DNA from: Bacillus testis
GTDB taxonomy: Bacteria > Bacillota > Bacilli > Bacillales > DSM-1321
Reading direction: 5' to 3'
DNA length: 64,000 nucleotides
Assembly (NCBI RefSeq): GCF_001243895.1
Contig: NZ_LN851186.1
Span: 2,817,842 to 2,881,841 of the forward strand
The position numbers and the translations under genes are program-made. The notes beneath the pieces were generated by a model. It did not search any database. It was not told the origin of the DNA and was given only the letters and a program-made list of their open reading frames with translations. This document shows, piece by piece, positions 17,609 through 27,032 of this stretch; position 1 is the stretch's first letter, and each line of letters opens with the position of its first letter.

Positions 17609-19282
17609 TTGAATATAAAAGTGAATTATGATGCATCGTGGGAAGATGGTTTCATGCAGCGCCTTGAGGAAGATGGGCCATGGTCAAGCTGGGAATTTTA
17701 TAATCTTGCCCTCGAAGCCGAACATAGCATGCAAGTACCGGAATTCGAGGGGTTGCGCGCCACCGAACATCTGCATCAGCTCAAGCCCCTTCCCCATCAG
17801 TTGGAAGTGGCGAGACAAGTAGTAGAGAATATGAACGGGAAGGCAATCCTAGCCGATGAGGTGGGACTTGGAAAAACGATAGAAGCCGGTTTAATTCTGA
17901 AGGAGTATATGATCCGAGGACTTGTAAAAAAAGCATTGATCCTTGTCCCGGCTTCTCTTGTCTCCCAATGGGCATTTGAACTGAATACAAAGTTTTTCAT
18001 TCCGGCCGCCGTCCAGCGCAAAAGTTATGTATGGGAATCATGCGACGTTGTCGTATCAAGCATCGATACCGCCAAAAGACAGCCGCATCGCGATATTATC
18101 TATAAGCAGCAATATGACCTTGTCATAGTGGACGAAGCCCATAAACTAAAAAACAATAAAACCAAAAACTATGAATTTGTCCAGAATCTCAAGAAAAAAT
18201 TCTGCTTGCTGCTTACCGCAACACCCATTCAAAATAAAGTGGATGAAATCTTCCATCTGGTATCATTGCTGAAGCCAGGACACCTCGGCAACTCTTCGAT
18301 GTTTGCGCAACAGTACAAAGGCAAAGGAAGAGAAATCTATGATGATGCCCATCTGAAAGAGCTGGTGAATGCCGTCATGCTCCGCAACAGGCGCCATGAA
18401 ACAGGCATCGAATGGACCAAGAGAATCGTTGAAACAGTTTTGATCAAGACGACGGATGAAGAAAAAGCACTGTATGAGGCTGTTTCCCATTTCCGGGTCA
18501 ATGGCCAGGTAAACAGTGGTTTTTCGACACTCATACTGCAGAGGGAAGCATGCAGTTCCAGGGAAGCTGTCTTTTTGACCCTGCAAAATATGCTAAAAAA
18601 ACAAGAACAGCCAAGCCAGGAGCTGCAGCAAAACATCCAGGCTGTCATTGACCGGGCCAATGCTGTCACTTCCAATTCAAAAGCACAGAAAGCGCTGGAA
18701 ATCATCCAGGCAAGCAATGAAAAAGTGATTATCTTCACCGAGTACCGGGCCACGCAATTATATCTGCAATGGTACCTCAAACAGCACGGCATCACTTCTG
18801 TGCCTTTTCGCGGCGGATTTAAGCGCGGCAAAAAAGATTGGATGAAAGAATTATTCCAAAACCATGCTCAGGTCCTGATTGCAACAGAAGCCGGCGGCGA
18901 AGGGATTAACCTTCAATTCTGCAATATTATTATCAATTTCGACCTGCCGTGGAATCCGATGCGCCTCGAACAGCGTATCGGCCGGGTCCACCGTCTCGGC
19001 CAGGAAAAAGACGTGCTAATCTATAACTTTGCGACTGAAGGCACAGTGGAAGACCATATTCTTACTTTACTATATGAAAAAATACAATTATTCGAGAAAG
19101 TCGTCGGCCAGCTGGATGATATCCTTACAAAGCTGGACATCCGCAACATCGAGGAATATCTTGAAGACGTCGTTGGCGGTTCAAAAAGCGAGGGCGAAAT
19201 GAAAATAAAGATGGAAAATCTCAGCAGCATGATTGCATTGGCCCAAGAACTGAAGGAGCGTGACCACCGTGCAGCAACATGA
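17609..19282 (+). CDS. yqhH: SNF2-family DEAD/DEAH helicase YqhH
   Basis: A 557-residue SWI2/SNF2-type ATPase, same length as YqhH of B. subtilis. Motif I is DEVGLGKT (83-90), motif II DEAH (175-178), motif III LLTATPIQNK, and the C-terminal lobe carries ATEAGGEGINLQ and RIGRVHRLGQ (arginine-finger motif VI). It probably moves on duplex nucleic acid; its cellular role is not established. TTG start behind AAGGAGG. Overlaps yqhG by 14 bases. Confidence 0.93.
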   Translation: MNIKVNYDASWEDGFMQRLEEDGPWSSWEFYNLALEAEHSMQVPEFEGLRATEHLHQLKPLPHQLEVARQVVENMNGKAILADEVGLGKTIEAGLILKEYMIRGLVKKALILVPASLVSQWAFELNTKFFIPAAVQRKSYVWESCDVVVSSIDTAKRQPHRDIIYKQQYDLVIVDEAHKLKNNKTKNYEFVQNLKKKFCLLLTATPIQNKVDEIFHLVSLLKPGHLGNSSMFAQQYKGKGREIYDDAHLKELVNAVMLRNRRHETGIEWTKRIVETVLIKTTDEEKALYEAVSHFRVNGQVNSGFSTLILQREACSSREAVFLTLQNMLKKQEQPSQELQQNIQAVIDRANAVTSNSKAQKALEIIQASNEKVIIFTEYRATQLYLQWYLKQHGITSVPFRGGFKRGKKDWMKELFQNHAQVLIATEAGGEGINLQFCNIIINFDLPWNPMRLEQRIGRVHRLGQEKDVLIYNFATEGTVEDHILTLLYEKIQLFEKVVGQLDDILTKLDIRNIEEYLEDVVGGSKSEGEMKIKMENLSSMIALAQELKERDHRAAT

Positions 19283-20063
19283 AATCCGGCAATTCCTCAT
19301 GAACTATTTCGAAGCAAACGGAGCACAAATCATCGTGAACCATCCTGCCTACTTGACCGTCCAGTTAACAATCGAACTGGATAAAGCGCTGATGAATCGG
19401 CCATTTTACTGGCATTATCTCGAAAAAACTGGCGGCATTCCTAACCCGGCCACATTGACCCTTATTACAGACCCTGTCCAGGTACCGGAGGGCGTCAAAG
19501 GCGAAACGATACACTTCGGTTCGCCGCGGCTGCACCAGATTTTCCAATCAACCAATAGCCTAGCAAAATATATTCGGCTATACGAACTTCCGAGCGGACA
19601 AGCCCAGCAACAAACACCGCTTCATCCATGGCTTGCGGTTAATGTGAAAGCATCGTTTGTCTGCGACCGAAAAAAAGATGTCCTCTTTTCCATCGGCCTC
19701 CACCTGCTCACCGGGCGGATGGTCAATGATTGTCACCAGAAATTGAAGGAGCTCCAGCTGACTCCCAAAATCCCTGATTTTTCATTCACCCTTTCGCCAA
19801 TTATCATGCCGAAAAGCGGAATGGGACGGATCGACCGCTATATCCGCATGCAGCTGGCAGAAGAAAACCACGAATGGGCAGAGCGCGCCATTCAAAAATG
19901 GGAAGCGGATCAACGGCTGCTCGACCATTTTTATGAAGACCGTGAAGAACAGGATGCCAGCTATGAATTGGAAAAGGAAGCACTGCGGCAGCAATATGAG
20001 CCCAATATCAATATATCCGTCATTAATGGGGGGATGTTTTATTTGAGTGAGGGGGCAGTGTGA
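19269..20063 (+). CDS. yqhG: YqhG family protein
   Basis: A 264-residue soluble protein of unknown function, always paired with yqhH. Conserved blocks are AYLTVQLTIELDKALMNRPF, YWHYLEKTGG and PDFSFTLSPII. The GTG at 19269 is chosen over the GTG at 19260 because the AAGGAG site is ten bases before it and the resulting MQQHEIRQF matches the B. subtilis start. The overlap with yqhH suggests coupled translation. Confidence 0.88.
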   Translation: MQQHEIRQFLMNYFEANGAQIIVNHPAYLTVQLTIELDKALMNRPFYWHYLEKTGGIPNPATLTLITDPVQVPEGVKGETIHFGSPRLHQIFQSTNSLAKYIRLYELPSGQAQQQTPLHPWLAVNVKASFVCDRKKDVLFSIGLHLLTGRMVNDCHQKLKELQLTPKIPDFSFTLSPIIMPKSGMGRIDRYIRMQLAEENHEWAERAIQKWEADQRLLDHFYEDREEQDASYELEKEALRQQYEPNINISVINGGMFYLSEGAV

Positions 20064-20066
20064 AAC

Positions 20067-20106
20067 AAAAAAAGGACCCTCAAAAAATTCTTGAGGGTTC
20101 TTTATT
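20067..20106. terminator. Bidirectional terminator between yqhG and the opp operon
   Basis: Stem GGACCCTCAA/TTGAGGGTTC with a seven-base loop, preceded by an A tract and followed by T-rich sequence. Serves the converging yqhG and oligopeptide-binding-protein genes. Confidence 0.8.
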
Positions 20107-20113
20107 TCATGCC

Positions 20114-21904
20114 TTATTCGCCTTTAACAGGTTGTTCTTTTGTGATTTCCCATTTTGCGCCTAGAATGTCTGTAGTTGCATAATCAATATCTACATTTTT
20201 CAAACGCTTATTGACTACTGTCAATTCATATCTGAAATCCATAGGAATGACTGGTGCTTTCTCGAACATGTATTCTTCCCATTTCTTGAATGCTTTTGCT
20301 CTCACAGAAGCGTCCATTGCCTCAGGAGAATCGATTGCTTCCAATAGCGTTGTCAATTCTGGATCAACATAACGCATCATGTTGAACTGAGCATCTTTAG
20401 AATATACGCCAGCAGGGGATGGGTTTGTTCCTGTTCCCCAAGCAGCCATATACATATCAATGTCTTTATCATTCGCTTCCACTTTATCATAGAAGCTGTT
20501 TCCATCCAACAAACGTCCATTCGTAAGAGTTACTTTTAGCCCAACATCTTTAAAGTTTTGAATGTAGAATTGAGTGATTGGTTCAGCAACCTCGCTATTA
20601 TCTCTTGCTGCCAGTTTAATTTCAAATGGTTTGCCATCTTTATCTTCTCTGAAGCCATCTTTATTTACATCTTTATAGCCCGCTTCATCCAACAATTTTT
20701 TAGCTTTTTCTGGATCGTACGTATATCCTTTAAGTTCTTTATCATGGTACGTAGCGAATGCAGGCGGAATGATTGCATTTGCTCTCGTGCGTAAACCATC
20801 GTAATACTGTTTATTTACTTCTTCAATATTCATTGCATACCCTAATGCTTGGCGCAATTTCACATCATTCATCTTAGCGTTAGGATCCATTACGTTTTCA
20901 CCTTTTGCGGCATCCCATTTACCAAGATTGAATCCAAGATAACTGTAGTATAGCTCGCTACGTCCAAGGATCTCCGTATTACTCAACGCTTTAAGCGACT
21001 TATAGACATCTGTAGGAACGGAAGCTGCAAAATCAATATCCCCTGATTTAAGAGCAGCAACAGCAGATGCTGGCGGTACGATTTTCACTACTAATTTATC
21101 TAATTTTGGTTTACCTTTCCAATAATTTTCATTTGCTACGAATTGAACAGATTCACCTGGTACAATTTTATCAAACTTGAAAGGCCCCAATGTAACTGGT
21201 GTTTTACGTACTTTTTCTGATTTCAACAAATCTTTAACTGGTACATCTTTCAGGTCATGCTTTGGAGCCGCATACCCCCAAATCCCATCTCCACCTGTAT
21301 AGATTGCAGGAGAAACTTTCTTGAAGGAAATCTCCAATGTGTGATCATCAATCTTTTTCAAGCCAGAAATTGTATCTGCTTTACCAGCATGATATTCTTC
21401 AGCACCAATAATATTCTTCAAATCTTGGTCATAACGAACACCTGTGTAATCTTTATGAGCAATTATTTCATACGGGAAAATAACGTCTTCAATTGTTAAT
21501 GGCTGCCCATCAGACCATTTGACATCTTTTTTGATCTTAACGATTGCTTTATTTTCTTCCGGTTTTACTTCCATGGATCCAATGCCTGTATCCGTGAATT
21601 TAAAGTCCTTATCTGTATCAAATAAGGTGTTATTAGCAAAACTCAAAATATCTGCATCCACTGAATCTTCATATAATTCCCAGCTCCAAATTCCTTTAAA
21701 CGGTGCACTTGCAATAATGCCGACCGTTGCGGTACCCCCTTTAATGCCTTTATCTTTATTGTCAGATTTTAAAGGGAAAGCAGCTGCATCAACCTTTTCC
21801 TCATTTCCTTTTTTGCCAGTTTTTGTACTGTTACCAGAGCATGCTCCCAAAACAAGCATAACAATCATTAGCAGCGACAGTATGGACCATTTTGATTTCT
21901 TCAT
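20114..21904 (-). CDS. Oligopeptide ABC transporter substrate-binding lipoprotein
   Basis: A 596-residue SBP family 5 (OppA/DppA-like) lipoprotein. The signal peptide ends in the lipobox VLGAC, so Cys22 should be lipidated and anchored on the outer membrane face. The body has family features KWSDGQPLTIEDV, LRQALGYAMNIEEVN and YDPEKAKKLLDEAGY. The ATG at 21904 is preceded by AAAGGAGG; sequence further upstream in frame lacks a signal and is not used. Last gene of a five-gene D-F-B-C-A operon. Substrate is inferred to be oligopeptides and is not proven. Confidence 0.9.
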   Translation of the reverse strand: MKKSKWSILSLLMIVMLVLGACSGNSTKTGKKGNEEKVDAAAFPLKSDNKDKGIKGGTATVGIIASAPFKGIWSWELYEDSVDADILSFANNTLFDTDKDFKFTDTGIGSMEVKPEENKAIVKIKKDVKWSDGQPLTIEDVIFPYEIIAHKDYTGVRYDQDLKNIIGAEEYHAGKADTISGLKKIDDHTLEISFKKVSPAIYTGGDGIWGYAAPKHDLKDVPVKDLLKSEKVRKTPVTLGPFKFDKIVPGESVQFVANENYWKGKPKLDKLVVKIVPPASAVAALKSGDIDFAASVPTDVYKSLKALSNTEILGRSELYYSYLGFNLGKWDAAKGENVMDPNAKMNDVKLRQALGYAMNIEEVNKQYYDGLRTRANAIIPPAFATYHDKELKGYTYDPEKAKKLLDEAGYKDVNKDGFREDKDGKPFEIKLAARDNSEVAEPITQFYIQNFKDVGLKVTLTNGRLLDGNSFYDKVEANDKDIDMYMAAWGTGTNPSPAGVYSKDAQFNMMRYVDPELTTLLEAIDSPEAMDASVRAKAFKKWEEYMFEKAPVIPMDFRYELTVVNKRLKNVDIDYATTDILGAKWEITKEQPVKGE

Positions 21905-21918
21905 CCCATTTCCTCCTT

Positions 21919-22845
21919 TTATCCTAATCTTTGTCTTGAATCTGCTGCACGGCGTAGCGCCTGTCCAACATAATTTATTCCTAACATCAATACAAGAATC
22001 AGTAATGATGCTGGCAACCAAATCCACCACATGCCAGAAAGGACTTCAGGGTTTGTCGAATAACTGATTAACGTACCAAGGCTCGGTACATTGGGCGGTA
22101 ATCCAAATCCCAAATAGGACAGTCCTGTTTCAATACCTATATTTCCGGCAAAGTTCAATGTCAGCTCAACAATGATCAACGAGCTGATGTTCGGCATAAT
22201 CTGTTTGAAAATAATGACAAAATCACTTGTACCCATTGTTTTAGAGGCACTCACATAATCTCTTCTGCTCTCTGATAAGGCCTTACTTCTGATTAATCTC
22301 GCCGTCCCTACCCAGTAAAAAGCAGACATGATAAATATAAAACTATATAAATTGTATTTGGGAACAATTGTAACAAATACAATAATAATCATTAAAGTTG
22401 GCAATACAAGGATAAAATCATTAATCCTCATCAAAATATTGTCAATCATTCCTCCATAAAAACCCGTAACCAGACCGAAAGCAATTCCGATAATAGCCGT
22501 CAAGATCGTAATGGAAAAACCAATTGCAATCGAGTTTCTTGCTCCAATTACCAATTGCCCCATAATAGATCGGCCGCCCTGATCAGCACCAAGGAAAAAA
22601 CCTTCACCAGGTCCCGCATAACGGTCGCTCAAGCTGACTTTCATCACTTCTTCCTGGTTTATCATCATAGCTCCAATGAATATGCCAACTATAAGCACAA
22701 CCAGAATAATAAGGGATGCCATCGCTAATTTGTCTTTTTTAAATTCCCGCATAATAACACGGAAACCTGTAGGCGGATTACTGATTGAAACGGTTGGAAC
22801 CGCCTCTGTTATGATTTCAGTTTCATTTGTATTCATATCTGTCAC
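21919..22845 (-). CDS. Oligopeptide ABC transporter permease, OppC/DppC type
   Basis: A 308-residue inner-membrane permease. A cytoplasmic N-terminus is followed by a first helix (about 36-56), an extracellular loop with the OppC-typical GEGFFLGADQGGRSIMGQL, and five further helices. The ABC-contacting EAA-like loop (SASKTMGTSDFVIIFKQIMP) is clear. It lies 15 bases downstream of the partner permease gene. Confidence 0.92.
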   Translation of the reverse strand: MTDMNTNETEIITEAVPTVSISNPPTGFRVIMREFKKDKLAMASLIILVVLIVGIFIGAMMINQEEVMKVSLSDRYAGPGEGFFLGADQGGRSIMGQLVIGARNSIAIGFSITILTAIIGIAFGLVTGFYGGMIDNILMRINDFILVLPTLMIIIVFVTIVPKYNLYSFIFIMSAFYWVGTARLIRSKALSESRRDYVSASKTMGTSDFVIIFKQIMPNISSLIIVELTLNFAGNIGIETGLSYLGFGLPPNVPSLGTLISYSTNPEVLSGMWWIWLPASLLILVLMLGINYVGQALRRAADSRQRLG

Positions 22846-22860
22846 CCCTCAATCTATCTT

Positions 22861-23823
22861 TTATTCAACTCTGATGCGCGGATCGACAATACTCAGGATA
22901 ATATCCGATAATAGACTACCCACTAAAGTCAAAAGTCCATATAGCATGACTAGGGCTGTAATGACGCTATAATCACGGCTCGTAATGGAACTCACGAATA
23001 ATTGACCCATGCCAGGGTAGCCGAAAATGGTTTCTATAAAAATAGATCCAGTGAGCAGTCCGGTAATGGTAAGACCAAAAAACGCCGCTATCGGTAAGAT
23101 AGAATTTCTAAAGATATGCTTTGAATATACCTTCTTCATCGGTATTCCTTTACTGCGAGCGGTCTTTACAAAATCCATCCCTTTTGCATCAATCACTTCA
23201 TTACGTAAATATTGAATAATTGAAGTCGTGCCCAAAATAGCAAATGTAATGGCTGGGAGGAGAAGATGGTAAAACTTACTCCACATATAGGAGAAAGTAC
23301 CTGGATCAGCGTTTACATCGACGGTTCCACTGGTAGGGAACCAACCGAATGAATAGCCGAAAATGAATAAGAAAATTAGCCCAAGTACGAAAGTAGGAAT
23401 CGCGTAAGACACATAGCTGTATAACACTACAAATTTATCGAGGAATGAATTCTGATATCGGCCCGCCAGCATTCCCAATGGAATCGCAATCGCATATACC
23501 AAAACCGCACTCAATAGTGACAACCACAGTGTATTTAACGCCCGATCACCTATTAACGAAGCAACGCTTACTTTAAAGGAGTAGCTTAATCCAAAATCAC
23601 CATGGATTGAATTATTGATCCAGCGAAAATATTGGGTGTACCACGGATCATAAAATCCCGATTCCACTTTCAACTCTTCAATGACAGCAGGATCTGTTTC
23701 AGGTGTAATCAACCCTGTAAAAGGATCTCCAGGCATGAATTTTGCTAAAACAAAAATCAGTATGCTTAGAATAAAAAGTTGTGGAATCATAACAAGCACT
23801 CGTCTGACTACCGTTTTCCACAT
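22861..23823 (-). CDS. Oligopeptide ABC transporter permease, OppB/DppB type
   Basis: A 320-residue permease with six membrane helices. Family signs are the N-terminal RRVLVMIPQLFILSILIF, FMPGDPF, the loop GDFGLSYSFK, the EAA motif region VKTARSKGIPMKKVYSKHIF and GSIFIETIFGYPGMGQLF. The start lies one base after the stop of the upstream ATPase gene. Confidence 0.92.
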   Translation of the reverse strand: MWKTVVRRVLVMIPQLFILSILIFVLAKFMPGDPFTGLITPETDPAVIEELKVESGFYDPWYTQYFRWINNSIHGDFGLSYSFKVSVASLIGDRALNTLWLSLLSAVLVYAIAIPLGMLAGRYQNSFLDKFVVLYSYVSYAIPTFVLGLIFLFIFGYSFGWFPTSGTVDVNADPGTFSYMWSKFYHLLLPAITFAILGTTSIIQYLRNEVIDAKGMDFVKTARSKGIPMKKVYSKHIFRNSILPIAAFFGLTITGLLTGSIFIETIFGYPGMGQLFVSSITSRDYSVITALVMLYGLLTLVGSLLSDIILSIVDPRIRVE

Positions 23824-23824
23824 A

Positions 23825-24772
23825 TCAGATGGCCCCCTTTATCGATTCTTTTATCGCTACATGATGCGTCTTTGTAAGAGGGTTTAAATCGTACACTTTT
23901 CCGTTTTCATCAAAATATAAATGTTCATTCTCCCGATAAAAAGCATCGACAGCTCTACGATTTGATTTATTTTCCTCTCGGACAAGCGGATTTATATTAG
24001 GTATGGCCGATATGAGCCGTTGTGTATAGATATGTTTCGGGTTTGAATAAATCTCTTCGCGCGTACCCGTTTCAACAAAACGCCCCTTATACATAATGGA
24101 GATATAATCACACATATGTCTTACAACGCCTAGATCATGCGAAATAAATAAGTAACTCAAACCGTATTGTTGCTGAATATTTTTCATAAAGTTCAGAACC
24201 TGGGCTTGTACCGATAAATCCAGCGCCGATACCGGCTCATCCGCGATGATCAGCTTCGGATTGCAAGCGACGGCTCGCGCTACGCCCAACCTTTGGCGCT
24301 GCCCGCCGGAGAACTCATGCGGATATTTATACATCGCATCTTCGGGCATGCCAACGATATCCAATAATTCCAGTACGCGTTTTCTTTCTTCTTGGTCGCT
24401 CAGCCGCTGGAAGTTCCTGATCGGCTCGGCAATCAGATCACGCACTCGTTTGCGAGGATTCAAGCTGCTCATGGAATCCTGGAAGATCATCTGGACATCT
24501 TTATTGAAAGCGGATCTGCGACCTCTGTTTTTCCCGGCCACATTCTTGCCCTCATAGATGATTTCGCCGGATGTTATTTTTTCTAGGCCGATAATAGCCT
24601 TGCCCGTTGTAGACTTGCCCGACCCTGATTCTCCCACCAAACCGTATGTTTTCCCTTGTTCAATAATCATATTGACTCCATCAACGGCATACACATGGTC
24701 TACGACTGTATTAAAGAAGCCCCCCCGGATCGGATAGTGGACTTTCAAATCTTTGATTTCTAAAAAGCTCAT
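23825..24772 (-). CDS. Oligopeptide ABC transporter ATPase, OppF type
   Basis: A 315-residue ABC ATPase. Walker A GESGSGKST (47-55), signature FSGGQRQRLGVARA, Walker B LIIADEPVSALD, H-loop FISHDLG, and the C-terminal oligopeptide-transporter extension. The ATG at 24772 (MSFLEIKDL) comes one base after the oppD-type stop; an earlier in-frame start would lie inside that gene. Confidence 0.92.
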   Translation of the reverse strand: MSFLEIKDLKVHYPIRGGFFNTVVDHVYAVDGVNMIIEQGKTYGLVGESGSGKSTTGKAIIGLEKITSGEIIYEGKNVAGKNRGRRSAFNKDVQMIFQDSMSSLNPRKRVRDLIAEPIRNFQRLSDQEERKRVLELLDIVGMPEDAMYKYPHEFSGGQRQRLGVARAVACNPKLIIADEPVSALDLSVQAQVLNFMKNIQQQYGLSYLFISHDLGVVRHMCDYISIMYKGRFVETGTREEIYSNPKHIYTQRLISAIPNINPLVREENKSNRRAVDAFYRENEHLYFDENGKVYDLNPLTKTHHVAIKESIKGAI

Positions 24773-24773
24773 C

Positions 24774-25781
24774 TTATTGCGCCCCTTCCTCGTCCTCAAA
24801 GTGAAAGTGCTGCCAACAGGTGCACCTTACGAAATGGCCTGGTGCAACTTCATGCAATTTTGGGCTTTCTTCATGGCAATTCTCAGGAATCCATGGAATC
24901 CTTGCAGAAAAACGGCAGCCTTTTCTAGGCATTTTCGCTAAAGAAGGGACTATTCCCTGTATCACTTTCAATTCCTCTTCCTCGCTGTTCATCTGAGGAA
25001 TGGAGTTAAACAACGATCTTGTATACGGATGCTTCGGGTTTCCAAAGAGCTCTTCCACCGGCGCTTCTTCCACTATTTCTCCGCCGTACATAACCGCCAC
25101 CCGGTCCGCCATTTCGGCCACAACACCTAAATCATGTGTGATCAGGATAATCCCTGATTGTGTTTCTTCCTGCAATGATTTAAGAAGGTCCAATATCTGC
25201 GCCTGTATCGTTACATCCAATGCCGTTGTCGGTTCATCGGCAATAATAATAGAAGGTTTACAAGAGAGGGCAATCGCAATCATGACACGCTGGCGCATAC
25301 CACCGGACAGTTCATGAGGGAATTGTCTTGCTACACGTTGAGGATTAGGTATTCCTACTTGGTTAAGCAGTTCAATAACTCGCTCTTGTTGTTGTGATTT
25401 TGACATTTTAGTATGGTAAATCAATGATTCTTTTATTTGATCTTCGATTCGCATTAAAGGATTCAAGGCTGATAAAGGGTCTTGGAAAATCATTCCGATG
25501 TCATTGCCGCGTACCCGATTATATTTATCTTCCTTTAAATTGGCCAAGTTCATATCTTTGAACTTGATTTCGCCGGTGACTTTCGTATTGAGAGGATTGT
25601 GCAAACCTACGATCGAAGTTGCCAGTGTACTCTTTCCACAGCCTGATTCCCCCACAATTGCGAGGATTTCATTCTTATAAAGAGAGATAGACACATCATC
25701 CACTGCATCATAATACGTGTCTTTAATTCGGAAACTAGTATGTAAATGATTAATTTCTAGCAATTGGCGTTCGGCATTCAC
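24774..25781 (-). CDS. Oligopeptide ABC transporter ATPase, OppD type
   Basis: First gene of the operon. The 335-residue ATPase has Walker A GESGCGKST (44-52), signature LSGGMRQRVMIAIA, Walker B IIIADEPTTALD, and a C-terminal extension with the cysteine group seen in OppD/DppD proteins (GCRFSARIPW, NCHEE, RCTCWQ). The GTG start is preceded by AAGGAGGG. The locus takes the place of sinIR-tapA-sipW-tasA in B. subtilis. Confidence 0.92.
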   Translation of the reverse strand: MNAERQLLEINHLHTSFRIKDTYYDAVDDVSISLYKNEILAIVGESGCGKSTLATSIVGLHNPLNTKVTGEIKFKDMNLANLKEDKYNRVRGNDIGMIFQDPLSALNPLMRIEDQIKESLIYHTKMSKSQQQERVIELLNQVGIPNPQRVARQFPHELSGGMRQRVMIAIALSCKPSIIIADEPTTALDVTIQAQILDLLKSLQEETQSGIILITHDLGVVAEMADRVAVMYGGEIVEEAPVEELFGNPKHPYTRSLFNSIPQMNSEEEELKVIQGIVPSLAKMPRKGCRFSARIPWIPENCHEESPKLHEVAPGHFVRCTCWQHFHFEDEEGAQ

Positions 25782-25902
25782 TACTATTTTTCCCTCCTTA
25801 TCTATATTTCTTCCTTAGAATCTTTCCAATATAAGGATGAATATACTGAATTTTCTGTATCAGATACCGAGATTCACCCTTTTATATTTTTTCAAAAAAG
25901 TA

Positions 25903-25917
25903 TATATTCTGATAATT
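25903..25917. promoter_or_regulatory. CodY-like box in the opp leader
   Basis: On the minus strand AATTATCAGAATATA matches 12 of 15 positions of the CodY consensus AATTTTCnGAAAATT. It lies between the predicted promoter and oppD-type gene. CodY represses peptide uptake operons in Bacillus when branched-chain amino acids and GTP are plentiful, so the location makes sense, but this is a sequence match only. Confidence 0.4.
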
Positions 25918-25998
25918 TAGTTCATAGACAAGAGATAAACTCTATTCTATACAGGATAAAAGACCCTTTTTGTGACAATATATACTAATTCTTAACAT

Positions 25999-26028
25999 AT
26001 TTTACACTCCTATCACTTTTATTGTCAA
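25999..26028 (-). promoter_or_regulatory. Sigma-A promoter of the opp operon
   Basis: On the minus strand a consensus TTGACA (26028-26023) and TAAAAT (26004-25999) are 18 bases apart. It predicts a leader of about 210 bases before the first gene. Confidence 0.7.
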
Positions 26029-26263
26029 TAAAATTTTATATATTCTTAATTTTTTAAATATAATTTTATTTAGAAAATAATGAAACAAATATCCAGATCT
26101 TGCAAAAATGGCACGCGCCCTCACTTATTGGCTGAGGACGTCCTTTTTATATTCTATTCACAATATTCTTACAATATCATTACAATTTTTGGTAATAAAA
26201 ATGTATAACTTTTTGTCCCACTTGTAAAGCATTCTTTTGTCCGGTCAATTCTATGCATACAGA
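26029..26263. other. Non-coding AT-rich spacer upstream of opp
   Basis: No gene is supported here. It holds a weak mismatched hairpin (about 26109-26142, GCGCCCTCA against TGAGGACGT) followed by a T run on the plus strand, and two close TTACAAT words (near 26168 and 26179) in very AT-rich DNA that could act as an upstream promoter element. Confidence 0.5.
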
Positions 26264-26302
26264 AAAGCGCCCTCATTCTAATAGATAGAATGGGGGCGCT
26301 TT
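26264..26302. terminator. Terminator after yqzE (end of comG operon)
   Basis: A long stem, AAAGCGCCCTCATTCTA against TAGAATGGGGGCGCTTT, with one wobble pair and a five-base loop, located right after the yqzE stop on the minus strand. Confidence 0.85.
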
Positions 26303-26306
26303 ATCG

Positions 26307-26486
26307 TTATTTCTTGCCTTTAAAAAGCATCATAATGGCAAAGGGAACCATGCCGAATAGCTGGTTAGGATAAGGTTTTCGCTGTTCTTTTTTTTCTTTT
26401 CTCATTTCATGGCGGACGCTTTTTGACTGGCTGAAATACCGCACAAATTGTTGTGTTAGGAATTTTATAAAATCATTGGTTTTCAT
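26307..26486 (-). CDS. yqzE: YqzE family small protein
   Basis: A 59-residue protein starting MKTNDFIKFLTQQFVRYF, a basic middle (RKEKKEQRKPYP), and a hydrophobic end (FGMVPFAIMMLFKGKK). This is the YqzE pattern, and the gene sits at the end of the comG cluster as in other Bacillus. Ribosome site AAGGGTGATT. Function unknown; a link with competence is only by position. Confidence 0.88.
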   Translation of the reverse strand: MKTNDFIKFLTQQFVRYFSQSKSVRHEMRKEKKEQRKPYPNQLFGMVPFAIMMLFKGKK

Positions 26487-26515
26487 GAATAATCACCCTT
26501 AACAGTATGGGCCCT

Positions 26516-27016
26516 TTACTCGCCCTTTATACACGCCAGAATTCGTTCGGCAGCCTGTTCAGGCGCAAGATGGGTAACATCCACTGAAAAATGGGCTTCT
26601 CCATACATTCGCAGTCTGCCAATCAAAAGTTTTGTTAATTCAGCCTTTGTCTTGCCACTGCCCAGTGGGCGACTTTCATCATTCATTAACCGTTTATGGA
26701 TTTCATCGATTTCACAATGCAGATAAATCACAGTTCCATGTTCCATCATCCAATTCCTGTTTTCTTCCTTTATGACCAAGCCGCCTCCCGTCATGACTAT
26801 AGCATCTTCGATTGGCACTGTGCGCAATACTTCACTCTCCGCCTTGCGAAAATAATCTTCCCCTTCTTCGGCAAATATGGCATTAATGTCTCTGCCTTCC
26901 TTTTCAACAATTAGTGAATCCAAATCATACGCTGGTATTTGCAGCATAGCCCCCACCAAATTTCCCAAGGTGGTTTTTCCCGATCCCATAAAGCCTGTTA
27001 AAAATATCGTCTTCAA
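26516..27016 (-). CDS. aroK: Shikimate kinase
   Basis: Phosphorylates shikimate to shikimate 3-phosphate in aromatic amino acid synthesis. The 166-residue P-loop kinase has Walker A GFMGSGKT (8-15), the shikimate-binding YDLDSLI and FRKAESEVL, the GGG turn (VMTGGGLVI) and the lid RPLGSGKT. It follows comGG by 16 bases and is probably read from the comG transcript, an arrangement common in Bacillaceae other than B. subtilis. Confidence 0.95.
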   Translation of the reverse strand: MKTIFLTGFMGSGKTTLGNLVGAMLQIPAYDLDSLIVEKEGRDINAIFAEEGEDYFRKAESEVLRTVPIEDAIVMTGGGLVIKEENRNWMMEHGTVIYLHCEIDEIHKRLMNDESRPLGSGKTKAELTKLLIGRLRMYGEAHFSVDVTHLAPEQAAERILACIKGE

Positions 27017-27032
27017 CTTTATTTCACTGCCT

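Noticed and set aside
26150..26200. Repeated TTACAA words as a PhoP box for the opp operon
   Set aside because: Only two units, far upstream of the promoter, in simple AT-rich DNA.
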